From Ornithinibacter sp. (lineage in GTDB: Bacteria > Actinomycetota > Actinomycetes > Actinomycetales > Dermatophilaceae), in assembly GCA_029266735.1 (NCBI GenBank), contig JAQSWG010000008.1:1-64000 (forward strand): 64,000 bases of DNA, given 5' to 3'. Shown here piece by piece: positions 18,241-27,245 of the stretch. How positions within the stretch are numbered: position 1 is the stretch's first letter; every line of letters starts with the position of its first letter. The notes under the pieces are model-generated. The model searched no databases and was not told where the DNA came from. It worked only from the letters and a program-made list of their open reading frames with translations. Both the position numbers and the translations under genes were made by a program.

Positions 18241-19299
18241 ATGAAGGTCCTCAGCATCGTCGGTGCCCGTCCACAGTTCGTCAAGCTGGCCCCCATCGCG
18301 CACGCCCTCGAGTCGGCGCGACACGACCACGTCATCGTGCACACCGGCCAGCACTACGACGTGCGGATGAGCGACGTCTTCTTCGACGACCTGGACATCC
18401 CTGAGCCGGACGTGCACCTCGGGGTCGGCTCCGGCAGCCACGGCGTCCAGACCGGTGCCATGCTGTCCTCCCTCGACGCCGTCCTCGAGGAGCACGCGCC
18501 CGACTGGGTGCTCGTCTACGGCGACACGAACTCCACGATCGCCGGTGCCCTGTCGGCGGTGAAGCTGCACATCCCGCTCGCGCACCTCGAAGCGGGTCTG
18601 CGCTCGTTCAACCGTCAGATGCCCGAGGAGCACAACCGGGTCCTCACGGACCACGCGGCCGACCTCTGCCTCGCCCCGACCGAGGTGGCGATGGGACACC
18701 TCGCCGCCGAAGGGCTGGCGGCCCGGTCGATGATGACCGGAGACGTCATGACCGACGTCTGCCTCATGGTGGCCGACAGGGTGGGCGACGTGCGCGCGGC
18801 CCTGCCCGAGGGTGTCGGCGACCGCTACGTCCTCTCGACCATCCACCGCGCCGAGAACACCGACGACCCCGAGCGCCTGCGGGGCATCGTCAAGGGGCTC
18901 GCGTCGCTGCCCATCCCGGTGGTCCTCACGGCCCACCCGCGCCTCGTGCAGCGGGCGCGCCACCACGGGATCGACCTCGACGAGGGATCGCTGCACACCA
19001 TCGAGCCCCTCGACTACCCGGCCATGGTGAGAGCGGTGAGGAACGCGCACCACGTCGTCACGGACTCCGGCGGGCTCCAGAAGGAAGCGTTCCTCCTCCG
19101 CACGCCGTGCACGACCGTGCGCACCGAGACGGAGTGGACCGAGACCGTGGACCTCGGGTGGAACGTCCTCGCCCTCGACCCGGCCGACCTGCCGGCGCTC
19201 GTCGCCCGCCCCGAACCTCCGGCGACGGACGAGACCCCGTACGGCGACGGCCACGCCGCCCACGCGGTGGTCACGGCCCTCGTGAGCAACCGTCGGTGA
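18241..19299 (+). CDS. UDP-N-acetylglucosamine 2-epimerase (non-hydrolysing; WecB/WbpI family)
   Basis: KVLSIVGARPQFVKLAPIAHAL, HTGQHYD, YGDTNSTIAGALSAVKLHIPLAHLEAGLRSFNRQMPEEHNRVLTDHAA. Confidence 0.93.
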   Translation: MKVLSIVGARPQFVKLAPIAHALESARHDHVIVHTGQHYDVRMSDVFFDDLDIPEPDVHLGVGSGSHGVQTGAMLSSLDAVLEEHAPDWVLVYGDTNSTIAGALSAVKLHIPLAHLEAGLRSFNRQMPEEHNRVLTDHAADLCLAPTEVAMGHLAAEGLAARSMMTGDVMTDVCLMVADRVGDVRAALPEGVGDRYVLSTIHRAENTDDPERLRGIVKGLASLPIPVVLTAHPRLVQRARHHGIDLDEGSLHTIEPLDYPAMVRAVRNAHHVVTDSGGLQKEAFLLRTPCTTVRTETEWTETVDLGWNVLALDPADLPALVARPEPPATDETPYGDGHAAHAVVTALVSNRR

Positions 19300-21047
19300 G
19301 CGGCCTGCGCACGGCGGTGCCGCCGCCGGTCCGCCGGATGCTGCGGCCCGGGGTGAGGGCCGCGCGACGCGGCGCCCGCGTCGCGAGGGCGCTGCCGAGG
19401 ACGCCCCGACAGGCCCGCTCCAGGCTCGAGAAGGTGCTCGACCACGTCGTGATCCCCGACGAGCGCCATCGCGCCCGGCTGCTCGCAGCGTGGCGCCTGC
19501 GCACCCGCCTGGGAGCTCTCGGCCGCCAGGACCGACTGGCCGGCCAGGCGCTCGGGCTCGGTCGACGCCTGGCCCGGCGAGGGGAGGTGGAGACGGCGAT
19601 CGCGGTCTACGCGGCGGGTGAGACCGCGCTGCGGTCGCCCGACTCGCGCCTCCTGCTGACGGTCCAGCGGCTGGCACTCGAGCTCCGACAGGGCACCGTG
19701 CCCGCCGACCTCTGGGACCGTGCCCGTGACCTCCTGGCGGCGGCGGACCGCGCGCTCGGCCGAGAGGACCTCGATGCCGCCGGGACACGTCTCCAGGAGG
19801 CGTTCAACCTCGGGTTCCATCGGACGCTGCACTTCGAGGACATCCCGTCCCCCCTCTCCACCGACCCGGACACCTTCCTGGCGCCCTTCGTGGAGTCGTC
19901 GACGTTCCGCCTGGCCACCAGGGCCGGGGACGGCCGCCGCCCGCCCGCCGGAGACCCGGCCACGCGGCCGCACCGCCTCCTCGTGACGACGTTCATGAAC
20001 TGGAACTTCGTCGGCGAGATCATCGACGACTACCGCAACACCGCGGGCGTCGAGGTCCGCACGGTCGACCTCAAGGAGATCCCCGACGGCCCGTGGCGCG
20101 CGCAGCCCGTGGACCTGGTCAAGGACCGGCTGCGACAGGCCACCGGTGGTGGCGGTGTCGACCCACCCCCCGAGGTGCGCGAGGCGTTCGACTGGGCGGA
20201 CACGGTGTTCGTCGAGTGGGGGCACCGGGCCCTCCCGTGGGTCTCGATGCTCCCCGAGCTGCGAGCACGGGTCGTCGCCCGGATCCACAGCTACGAGGCG
20301 TTCACCCCGATGCCGATGCACACCAACTGGGCAGGCATCGACGACATCGTCTTCGTGTCGCCGCACATCCGGGCCCTGTGCGAGGTCACCGTGCCGGAGA
20401 TGGTGGCGCACGCCCGTATCCATACGATCCCCAACCGCAACGTCCTCGCTCCCTACCTGCGGCCCAAGCACCCCGGCGCGGAGTTCACCCTCGGGCTCCT
20501 CGGGTGGAACAACGTCACGAAGGACCCGGCGTGGGCGCTCGACCTGCTGGAGGCCCTCCGTGAGCACGACGAGCGGTGGCGCCTACGGCTCGTCGGGAGC
20601 AACTTCCCGACCAGCAACCTCACCGGCGCGGCCACGGCATACCGCGACGCGCTGCTCCGCCGCATCGCCGCGCTGGGCGACGCCGTCGAGCGTCCGGGCT
20701 TCAGTGACGACGTCCCCGAGGCGCTGCGCCACGTCGGCGTGATGCTCAGCTCGAGCCGCCGGGAGGGCACGCACGAGGGCCTCATCCAGGGGGCGGCGAG
20801 CGGTGCGCTCCCCGTCGTGCGCAACTGGCCGTACGTGGCGCGTTGGGGCGGTGCCAGGACGATGTTCCCCGACGAGTGGGTCGTCGAGACGGCCGGTGAG
20901 GGTGCGGCCCGCGTCCTGGAGGCGACCCGGGCGGGGGCGATTGGTGAACGCGCAGCGTCGCTGGCAGAGTGGACGCTCGGACGTTATGACTGGTCGGTCG
21001 TCCGCCCGCAGCTGGACGCCCTGCTGCTCGACCGGACCCGCACGTGA
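19296..21047 (+). CDS. Glycosyltransferase family protein (GT4-like)
   Basis: FMNWNFVGEIIDDYRN..., LGWNNVTKDPAWALDLLEAL, VMLSSSRREGTHEGLIQGAASGALPVVRNWPYVARWGG; GTG start overlaps upstream stop. Confidence 0.75.
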   Translation: MSGLRTAVPPPVRRMLRPGVRAARRGARVARALPRTPRQARSRLEKVLDHVVIPDERHRARLLAAWRLRTRLGALGRQDRLAGQALGLGRRLARRGEVETAIAVYAAGETALRSPDSRLLLTVQRLALELRQGTVPADLWDRARDLLAAADRALGREDLDAAGTRLQEAFNLGFHRTLHFEDIPSPLSTDPDTFLAPFVESSTFRLATRAGDGRRPPAGDPATRPHRLLVTTFMNWNFVGEIIDDYRNTAGVEVRTVDLKEIPDGPWRAQPVDLVKDRLRQATGGGGVDPPPEVREAFDWADTVFVEWGHRALPWVSMLPELRARVVARIHSYEAFTPMPMHTNWAGIDDIVFVSPHIRALCEVTVPEMVAHARIHTIPNRNVLAPYLRPKHPGAEFTLGLLGWNNVTKDPAWALDLLEALREHDERWRLRLVGSNFPTSNLTGAATAYRDALLRRIAALGDAVERPGFSDDVPEALRHVGVMLSSSRREGTHEGLIQGAASGALPVVRNWPYVARWGGARTMFPDEWVVETAGEGAARVLEATRAGAIGERAASLAEWTLGRYDWSVVRPQLDALLLDRTRT

Positions 21048-22408
21048 GACTGAGGACCCACCACATCGTGAGCAGACCGCACCTGTTGTACCTCGCCTGG
21101 GGCTTCCCCCCGGCGGCGAAGTCCTGCACCTACCGCATGCTGGCCACCGCGAACTCGTTCAACCGGGCCGGGTGGCGGGTCACCGTCCTGACCCTGTCCA
21201 AGGACGCGTGGCTTCGCGAGCACGGACTCGACGAGTCGCTCCTGGATCTCGTCGACCCGGAGATCGAGGTGGAGCGGCTCCCCCTGTACCGCGAGGACCT
21301 CGAGACCGACATCCGCACCTACAGCCGGCTGCGGGCCCAGCGGCCCAAGCAGTGGATGAAGTGGCACCGCCGGCAGGACGTCCGTCAGTTCCCGGAGCTG
21401 GTGTTCGGCCGCTGGTACGGCGAGCTCGTCGAGGCGACCAGGGCGATCCACGACCGCGACCCGGTCGACCTCGTCCTCACCTCTGCTGCGCCGTACACCT
21501 TCTTCGGGCCGGCTCTCGACCTCTGGGAACAGGCCCGGGTGCCCTTCGTGCTCGACTACCGCGACGCCTGGTCGATCGACATCATCCATGACAGGCCGGC
21601 CTTCTCTCCGACGAGCCGTCGGGGACGGATCGAGCAGCGGCTGATGGCGGCCGCCCACGAGGCGTGGTTCGTGAACTCACCCATCCGCGACGCCTACGCC
21701 CAGCTGTACCCGCATCGCGCGGACGACCTGCGGATCGTCATGAACGGCTCCGACGTGGCCATCGGCACCAACCGCATCCCGCTGCGCCACCCGGAGAAGG
21801 ACGAGGGTCTCGTCTTCGGCTACCTCGGCACGGTGACCTTCAAGGCCGAGCGCACCCGCGCGCTGTGCGAGGGTTGGCGCCTCGCGGGGGAACGCAGCGA
21901 CGTGATAGCCCGGTCGTCCTTCGTCTTCCGTGGGCACCTGGGGGCGGGCTCGGCCCGAGGGGTCAACGCCCACGCGCGCATCATCGCCGAGTACGCGGAC
22001 CAGGGGATCAGTTACGGCGGTCCGGTCGCCAAGGCGGAGACGGCGGCCGTGTACGCGTCCTGGGACGCGCTGGTCCTCAGCCTCGTCGGGGGACGGTACG
22101 TCACGTCGGGCAAGGTCTTCGACTACGTGTCGACCGGTCTGCCCGTCATGTCGGCTCACGGGAAGGACCACGCGGCGACCGAGGTCCTTCGGGACTACCC
22201 GCTGTGGGTCCGCAACGACGGGCTGACCGCCGAGGACCTCGCGCGGGCGTTCATCGCCACGGCCGAGCTCGTGGAGCGGGCCAGCGTCGAGGACCGGGCG
22301 CGAGCCCGGCAGTACGCGGAGCGATACGAGAGGTACGCCCAGATCGAACCGGCGGTTCAACGGTTGACCTTGCACCTCGCGCCCGCCCTGGTGGAGTCGG
22401 CCCCGTGA
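21044..22408 (+). CDS. Glycosyltransferase (GT4-like)
   Basis: LLYLAWGFPPAAKSCTYRMLATANSFNRAGWRVTVLT, FVLDYRDAWSIDI, FGYLGTVTFKAERTRALCEGW, GKVFDYVSTGLPVMSAHG. Confidence 0.85.
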   Translation: MRLRTHHIVSRPHLLYLAWGFPPAAKSCTYRMLATANSFNRAGWRVTVLTLSKDAWLREHGLDESLLDLVDPEIEVERLPLYREDLETDIRTYSRLRAQRPKQWMKWHRRQDVRQFPELVFGRWYGELVEATRAIHDRDPVDLVLTSAAPYTFFGPALDLWEQARVPFVLDYRDAWSIDIIHDRPAFSPTSRRGRIEQRLMAAAHEAWFVNSPIRDAYAQLYPHRADDLRIVMNGSDVAIGTNRIPLRHPEKDEGLVFGYLGTVTFKAERTRALCEGWRLAGERSDVIARSSFVFRGHLGAGSARGVNAHARIIAEYADQGISYGGPVAKAETAAVYASWDALVLSLVGGRYVTSGKVFDYVSTGLPVMSAHGKDHAATEVLRDYPLWVRNDGLTAEDLARAFIATAELVERASVEDRARARQYAERYERYAQIEPAVQRLTLHLAPALVESAP

Positions 22409-22983
22409 AGGACCGCGCCACCGGGGAACCCTCGACCCTGTCCGCCGTGGAGACCCCCGGCAGCCTGCTGCCGGAACGGCAGGCCCCGGTCCCCCACGTC
22501 GCCGGTCGGCTCGTCGTGCTCTGCCACACCGGACCCGTTCCGCAGATCGTGCACACCTCCATCGAGCAGATCCGCGACAACGGTGGGCGGGTCGTCCTCG
22601 TGGGGCCCCTCGTCCGAGGTGCCGACGCGTCCGCTCCTGCCGACGAGGTGATCGTCCTGCGCCAGCGGGCGGCACCGGTCTACGTCGACAAGGCGAACCC
22701 CCCGCGCAAGTACAGCAGGCAGTGGGTCTCCATCGTCGCGCGGAACCTCACTCGTCGCGCGACCTTCAAGCCGGCGAGGCGTGTGCTCGGCGCCTCGACG
22801 ATGTGGTGGTTGGCCGCCCTCCACAACCGGGCCGCCCTGTCCGCACTCGACAGTGCCGACGTCATCACCGCACTGGATGCCGGGGCCGTCTACATGGTGT
22901 GGGAGGCGTCGAGGCGGAACCGCGCGGCCGCCGCGGTCAACGGCATCGGCCCCACGATGGAACACCTCGGGCTCGCCCGCTGA
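22405..22983 (+). CDS. Conserved hypothetical protein, possible truncated glycosyltransferase N-domain
   Basis: Starts GTG overlapping the upstream TGA; begins like a GT4 N-domain (GRLVVLCHTGPVPQIVHTSIEQIRDNGGRVVLVGPLVRG) but ends after 192 aa. Confidence 0.65.
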   Translation: MKDRATGEPSTLSAVETPGSLLPERQAPVPHVAGRLVVLCHTGPVPQIVHTSIEQIRDNGGRVVLVGPLVRGADASAPADEVIVLRQRAAPVYVDKANPPRKYSRQWVSIVARNLTRRATFKPARRVLGASTMWWLAALHNRAALSALDSADVITALDAGAVYMVWEASRRNRAAAAVNGIGPTMEHLGLAR

Positions 22984-23030
22984 CACCCGGGGCAGAGCCC
23001 ACGCCCCGCTGACACCCGGGGCAGAGCCCA
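22981..23030. repeat. 29-bp direct tandem repeat at convergent gene junction (tgacacccggggcagagcccacgccccgc)
   Basis: TGACACCCGGGGCAGAGCCCACGC occurs at 22981 and again at 23010. Confidence 0.95.
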
Positions 23031-23033
23031 CGC

Positions 23034-24020
23034 TCAGACGGTGATGGTCTGCCCCGTGGCGGCCGACTGGATACAGGCCTCGGCGACGCGCACGGTAGCG
23101 AGTCCCTGCTCGAGGGTCACGATGTCGGCGTCCTCGCCGAGCACCGCGTTCCGGAACTGCTCGTGCTCGACGCGAAGGGGCTCGGGCTTGGGGATGGCGT
23201 AGCGCACGACGTCGCCCTCGGACACGCCACGGAAGTTGGCGATGTCGTCCCACGTCGTCGCCACCTCACCGTTGGCGTAGTAGGTGAGGTCCGCTGTGAG
23301 GGTGTCCGCGACAAGGGTGCCCCGCTCGCCGGTGATGATCGTGACGCGCTCCTTGAGCGGCGAGAGCCAGTTGACGAGGTGGTTGGTCACCGTGCCGTTC
23401 GACAGCTGGCCGACCACGGCCACGAGGTCCTCGTGCTCGCGGCCGCTCTTGTATGCCGTGCGCGCCGCCACGGTCACGAAGCTCTGCTGGGTGACCCACG
23501 CCGTGAGGTCGATGTCATGGGTCCCGAGGTCCTTGACCACGCCCACATCGGCGATGCGAGCAGGGAAGGGACCCTGGCGGCGGGTGGCCACCTGGTGCAC
23601 CTCGCCGAGGTCGCCGGCCTCGAGGCGGGCCCTGGCCTGCTGGAGGGCGGGGTTGTAGCGCTCGATGTGGCCCACGGCGCCGACGAGGCCCCTCGTCGCG
23701 AAGGCGTTCGCGAGCTTCTCGGCCGCCGGGGTGTCCGGCGCGAGCGGTTTCTCGATGATCGCGTGGACGCCCGCCTCCGCGAGCGCGAGGCCCACCTCTT
23801 CGTGGTAGGCCGTCGGCACGGCGACCATGCAGTAGTCGATGCCGGCGGCGATGAGCTGGTGGATGTCCTCGTGCACCGGACGCCCCGCGGCGGCGCCGTG
23901 GACATCGCCCCCGGGGTCGGCGACCGCCACGAGCTCGACGCCCGGCAGCGACCCGAGCACCCGGGCATGGTGACGCCCCATCATCCCCAGCCCGATGAGT
24001 CCAGCACGCAGGTCGGGCAC
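23034..24020 (-). CDS. Gfo/Idh/MocA oxidoreductase (UDP-N-acetylglucosaminuronate 3-dehydrogenase, WlbA/WbpB-like)
   Basis: RAGLIGLGMMGRHHARVLGSLPGVELVAVADP, EKPLAPDTPAAEKLANAF, GHIERYNPALQQARARL, DLGTHDIDL. Confidence 0.85.
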   Translation of the reverse strand: MPDLRAGLIGLGMMGRHHARVLGSLPGVELVAVADPGGDVHGAAAGRPVHEDIHQLIAAGIDYCMVAVPTAYHEEVGLALAEAGVHAIIEKPLAPDTPAAEKLANAFATRGLVGAVGHIERYNPALQQARARLEAGDLGEVHQVATRRQGPFPARIADVGVVKDLGTHDIDLTAWVTQQSFVTVAARTAYKSGREHEDLVAVVGQLSNGTVTNHLVNWLSPLKERVTIITGERGTLVADTLTADLTYYANGEVATTWDDIANFRGVSEGDVVRYAIPKPEPLRVEHEQFRNAVLGEDADIVTLEQGLATVRVAEACIQSAATGQTITV

Positions 24021-24022
24021 CG

Positions 24023-25111
24023 TCAGGCACCAGCCGCCGCGAGGGTGTTGACCGCGGCGACGATCCGCTCGAGGTCCTCCTGGCTCAGCGACGGGTGGAC
24101 GGGCAGCGACAGGCACTCCGCGGCGGCCCGCCTGGTCTCCGGCAGGTCGACGTCGACCTGGAAGGGCTTCAGCTCGTGGTTCGGCACGGGGTAGAACATC
24201 CCCGAGCCGACGTTGTGCTCCTCGCGCAGGGCCTTCGCGAAGCCGTTCCGGTCCTCGGGGACACGCACGGTGTACTGGTGGTAGACGTGGACGGCACCGT
24301 CCGCCACCGGAGGCGGAGTCACCCCGGACAGGTGGGCCGTGAGGAAGGCGGCGTTCTCCTGCCGCGTCTTGGTCCAGCCGTCGACCTTGGTGAGCTGGAC
24401 CCGGCCGATGGCGGCGTGGATGTCGGTCATCCGGGCGTTGAAGCCCACGACCTCGTTGTGGTACTGCTGCTCCATCCCCTGGTTGCGGTACAGGCGCAGA
24501 AGACGTTCGGTGTCGGCGTCCGCCACGGAGACCATGCCGCCCTCTCCCGAGGTCATGTTCTTCGTGGGGTAGAGAGAGAACATCGCGAAGCGCCCGAAGG
24601 CACCCACCGGCGTCCCACCCAGTGAGGCCCCGTGGGCCTGAGCGGCGTCCTCGAAGATCATCAGGCCGTGCCGGTCGGCCACGGCCTGGAGCTCGAGCAT
24701 CCTCGCCGGGTGGCCGTAGAGGTGCACCGGCATGATGCCGACCGTGCGCTCGGTGATCGCAGCCTCGACGGATGCCGGGTCCAGGCAGAAGTCGTGCGCG
24801 CCGATGTCGGCGAAGACGGGGGTGGCTCCGGTGAGTGCCACGGAGTTGCAGGTCGCGGCGAAGGTGAACGACGGGACGATCACCTCGTCGCCCTCGGTCA
24901 CCCCGGACGACAGCAGCCCGAGGTGCAGACCTGAGGTCCCGGAGTTGACGGCGACGCACGAGCGCCCGAGTCCGAAGTGCTCGGAGAACTCCGCCTCGAA
25001 GGCCTTGACCTCGGGCCCCTGGGCGAGCATCCCGCTGCGCAGGACCCGATCGACCGCCTCGCGCTCCTCGTCGCCGATGAGCGGCTTGGCGGGTGGGATG
25101 AACTCGGTCAC
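24023..25111 (-). CDS. DegT/DnrJ/EryC1/StrS aminotransferase (WlbC/WbpE-like)
   Basis: IPPAKPLIGDEEREAVDRVLRSGMLAQGPEVKAFEAEF, VPSFTFAATCNSVALTGATPVFADIG, FEDAAQAHGASLGG, SLYPTKNMTSGEGGMV. Confidence 0.92.
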   Translation of the reverse strand: MTEFIPPAKPLIGDEEREAVDRVLRSGMLAQGPEVKAFEAEFSEHFGLGRSCVAVNSGTSGLHLGLLSSGVTEGDEVIVPSFTFAATCNSVALTGATPVFADIGAHDFCLDPASVEAAITERTVGIMPVHLYGHPARMLELQAVADRHGLMIFEDAAQAHGASLGGTPVGAFGRFAMFSLYPTKNMTSGEGGMVSVADADTERLLRLYRNQGMEQQYHNEVVGFNARMTDIHAAIGRVQLTKVDGWTKTRQENAAFLTAHLSGVTPPPVADGAVHVYHQYTVRVPEDRNGFAKALREEHNVGSGMFYPVPNHELKPFQVDVDLPETRRAAAECLSLPVHPSLSQEDLERIVAAVNTLAAAGA

Positions 25112-25737
25112 TGTGCAGCCTCCATCAGGCGGTCGTCCTCTTCGATGTACGTCTCGCCCGTCCGCGGGCAGGTCCAGGTCCCGTCGGGGCCCGCTTCGAG
25201 CGGGACCCCGGCTCGGCCGACCCACCTTATCCGGCGAGCCGGAACCCCCGCGACGAGCGCGAAGTCCGGGACATCGGCGATGACCACCGACCCCGCCGCG
25301 ACGAGCGCCCATCGCCCGATCGTCACAGGGGCGACGCAGACGGCACGGGCACCGATGGACGCGCCCGTGCGCACCGTCACCCCCACGGCCTCCCAGTCAT
25401 CGCCCCGCTTGAGCCTGCCGTCGGGATCGATCGAGCGCGGGTACTGGTCGTTGGTGAAGACGGCGGCGGGGCCGACGAAGACGCCGTCCTCGAGGACCGC
25501 GGGCTCGTACACGAGGGCGTAGTTCTGCAGCTTGCAGCTGTCACCCATCCTCACCCCGGTGCCGACGTAGGCCCCCCGTCCCACGATGCAGTTCGTGCCC
25601 AGCACGGCCCCCTCGCGTACCTGTGCCAGGTGCCAGACGGAGGTTCCGTCCCCCAGGCTGGCGTCTGCGGAGACGTCTGCGCTGGGCTCGATCCTCGTGG
25701 GCACGAGTGTCCTCTCCGACGGAAGCACCTCTCCCAT
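25108..25737 (-). CDS. Left-handed beta-helix N-acetyltransferase (WlbB/WbpD-like)
   Basis: SVWHLAQVREGAVLGTNCIVGRGAYVGTGVRMGDSCKLQNYALVYEPAVLEDGVFVGPAAVFTNDQYPRSI hexapeptide repeats. Confidence 0.9.
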   Translation of the reverse strand: MGEVLPSERTLVPTRIEPSADVSADASLGDGTSVWHLAQVREGAVLGTNCIVGRGAYVGTGVRMGDSCKLQNYALVYEPAVLEDGVFVGPAAVFTNDQYPRSIDPDGRLKRGDDWEAVGVTVRTGASIGARAVCVAPVTIGRWALVAAGSVVIADVPDFALVAGVPARRIRWVGRAGVPLEAGPDGTWTCPRTGETYIEEDDRLMEAAQ

Positions 25738-25841
25738 CTGGCCGCGGTCACTCTACTGGGCACTGCGTTAGGGTGCTCACCGCGTCCCGCTCCCGGGGCC
25801 GCGTCCGACCGAGGCGGAGACCCCCGACGAGGAGCCCGTGG

Positions 25842-27233
25842 ATGAGCCCAGCGAACGACCGGACCAGCCCGCGGTCGCGGCCCCTCGTCGTCCTCGTCCG
25901 TCCCACCGACGTGGAGACCGACTCACGCGCGAAGAAGCTCGGCATCTCCTTGGCGCGCATCGGCTACGACGTCGTCGTCCTGGGTCGTTCCGGCACGCGG
26001 AGGCGCCGTGAGGGTCGCATCGGGAGCGCGCGTGTGACCCTGCTCGTCCCCACCTCACCCCTGCGCGACAAGCCCCGCAGACTGGTGCGGATCCCGGTCA
26101 GGCGGCTTCGGCGCTTCGAGAAACCGCTGAACGTCCGGCTCCAGAGGGCGGAGAAGTGGGCCGACGGGCGGCTGCGCGCCTGGGACCGGGAAGGTGCCTA
26201 CCTGTGGTCGGCCGCGCAGCGCGACTTCCGCGCCACGTACGGCACCGAGCTCGTCCGGCTGCTGCCCGATGTCGTCCACTGCCACGACCCCCGCATGCTG
26301 CCCCTCGCCTTCGCCGCCGCCGGGCGGGTCCGTGAGGAGACGGGTCGCACGTGCCAGGTCGTCTATGACGCCCGGGAGGACTTCGCCGGAGTCCCGCCGG
26401 AGAACGTCACCCTGCACAACTACCACCGCCGCCTGCTGCGCACCGAGCGCGCCCTGGTCCCGCGAGCGGCGGCCCTGCTCACGGTGTCCGAGGACACCGC
26501 ACGTGCGCTCGCCGAACGCCTCCACCCGTCACATCCCCCCACCGTCGTCCTCAATGCCCCCGTGGCCGGCGCCGCCCCCGTCGGCGAGGTTCGCGACCTG
26601 CGCCGCGACTGCGGCATCGGACCCGACGTGCCGCTCATGGTCTACCCCGGTGCGGCCACGGCGCCTCGCGGCGTCGACACGATGATCGAAGCCCTCGTCC
26701 ACGAGCCGGCCCTGCACACCGCACTCGTCGTCGTGCCCTTCCCGCACCCGCGCGCTCAGGACCTGACGTCACTGGCGGCACGCCTGGGCGTGACCGACCG
26801 GCTGCACCTGCTGCCGCCCGTGCCGGCCGACCACGTGCCGGCCTACCTGGCCGCGGCCGACGTGGCGGTCAGTCCGATCCTCCGGGGTCCTGCCAACCAC
26901 GAGGCCGCCCTTCCGAACAAGCTCTTCGAGATGCTGCACTCCGGCCGACCCGTGGTGACGAGCGACATCCGTGCCATGTCGGCGTTCGTCCGCGACCACG
27001 GCATCGGTGTCGTGTTCCGCTCGGGTGACGCGCAGGACCTCGCCCGAGCAGTCCGCGAGGTGCTCGACGACCCTTCGCCGTACACGGACGGGGAACGTCG
27101 AGCGCGCTTGGTCCGGGAGTGGAGCTGGCAGGCGCAGGAGGCGCCACTCGCGGCCGCCTACGCACGAGCGGCGACCCCGGGGCCGGCCCGCGGGAGTGAA
27201 CCGTTCCCTGAGGTCGTCGTCGACTGGGACTGA
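25842..27233 (+). CDS. GT4 glycosyltransferase
   Basis: DVVHCHDPRMLPLAFAAAG, VVYDAREDF, LPNKLFEMLHSGRPVVTSDIRAMSAFVRDHGIGVVFRSGD. Confidence 0.85.
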   Translation: MSPANDRTSPRSRPLVVLVRPTDVETDSRAKKLGISLARIGYDVVVLGRSGTRRRREGRIGSARVTLLVPTSPLRDKPRRLVRIPVRRLRRFEKPLNVRLQRAEKWADGRLRAWDREGAYLWSAAQRDFRATYGTELVRLLPDVVHCHDPRMLPLAFAAAGRVREETGRTCQVVYDAREDFAGVPPENVTLHNYHRRLLRTERALVPRAAALLTVSEDTARALAERLHPSHPPTVVLNAPVAGAAPVGEVRDLRRDCGIGPDVPLMVYPGAATAPRGVDTMIEALVHEPALHTALVVVPFPHPRAQDLTSLAARLGVTDRLHLLPPVPADHVPAYLAAADVAVSPILRGPANHEAALPNKLFEMLHSGRPVVTSDIRAMSAFVRDHGIGVVFRSGDAQDLARAVREVLDDPSPYTDGERRARLVREWSWQAQEAPLAAAYARAATPGPARGSEPFPEVVVDWD

Positions 27234-27245
27234 CGGCACACCGTC

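Noticed and set aside
23034-24959. 641-aa ORF as an oxidoreductase with novel N-terminal domain
   Set aside because: Extra N-terminus is the out-of-frame shadow of the adjacent aminotransferase gene; GTG at 24020 gives the expected oxidoreductase.
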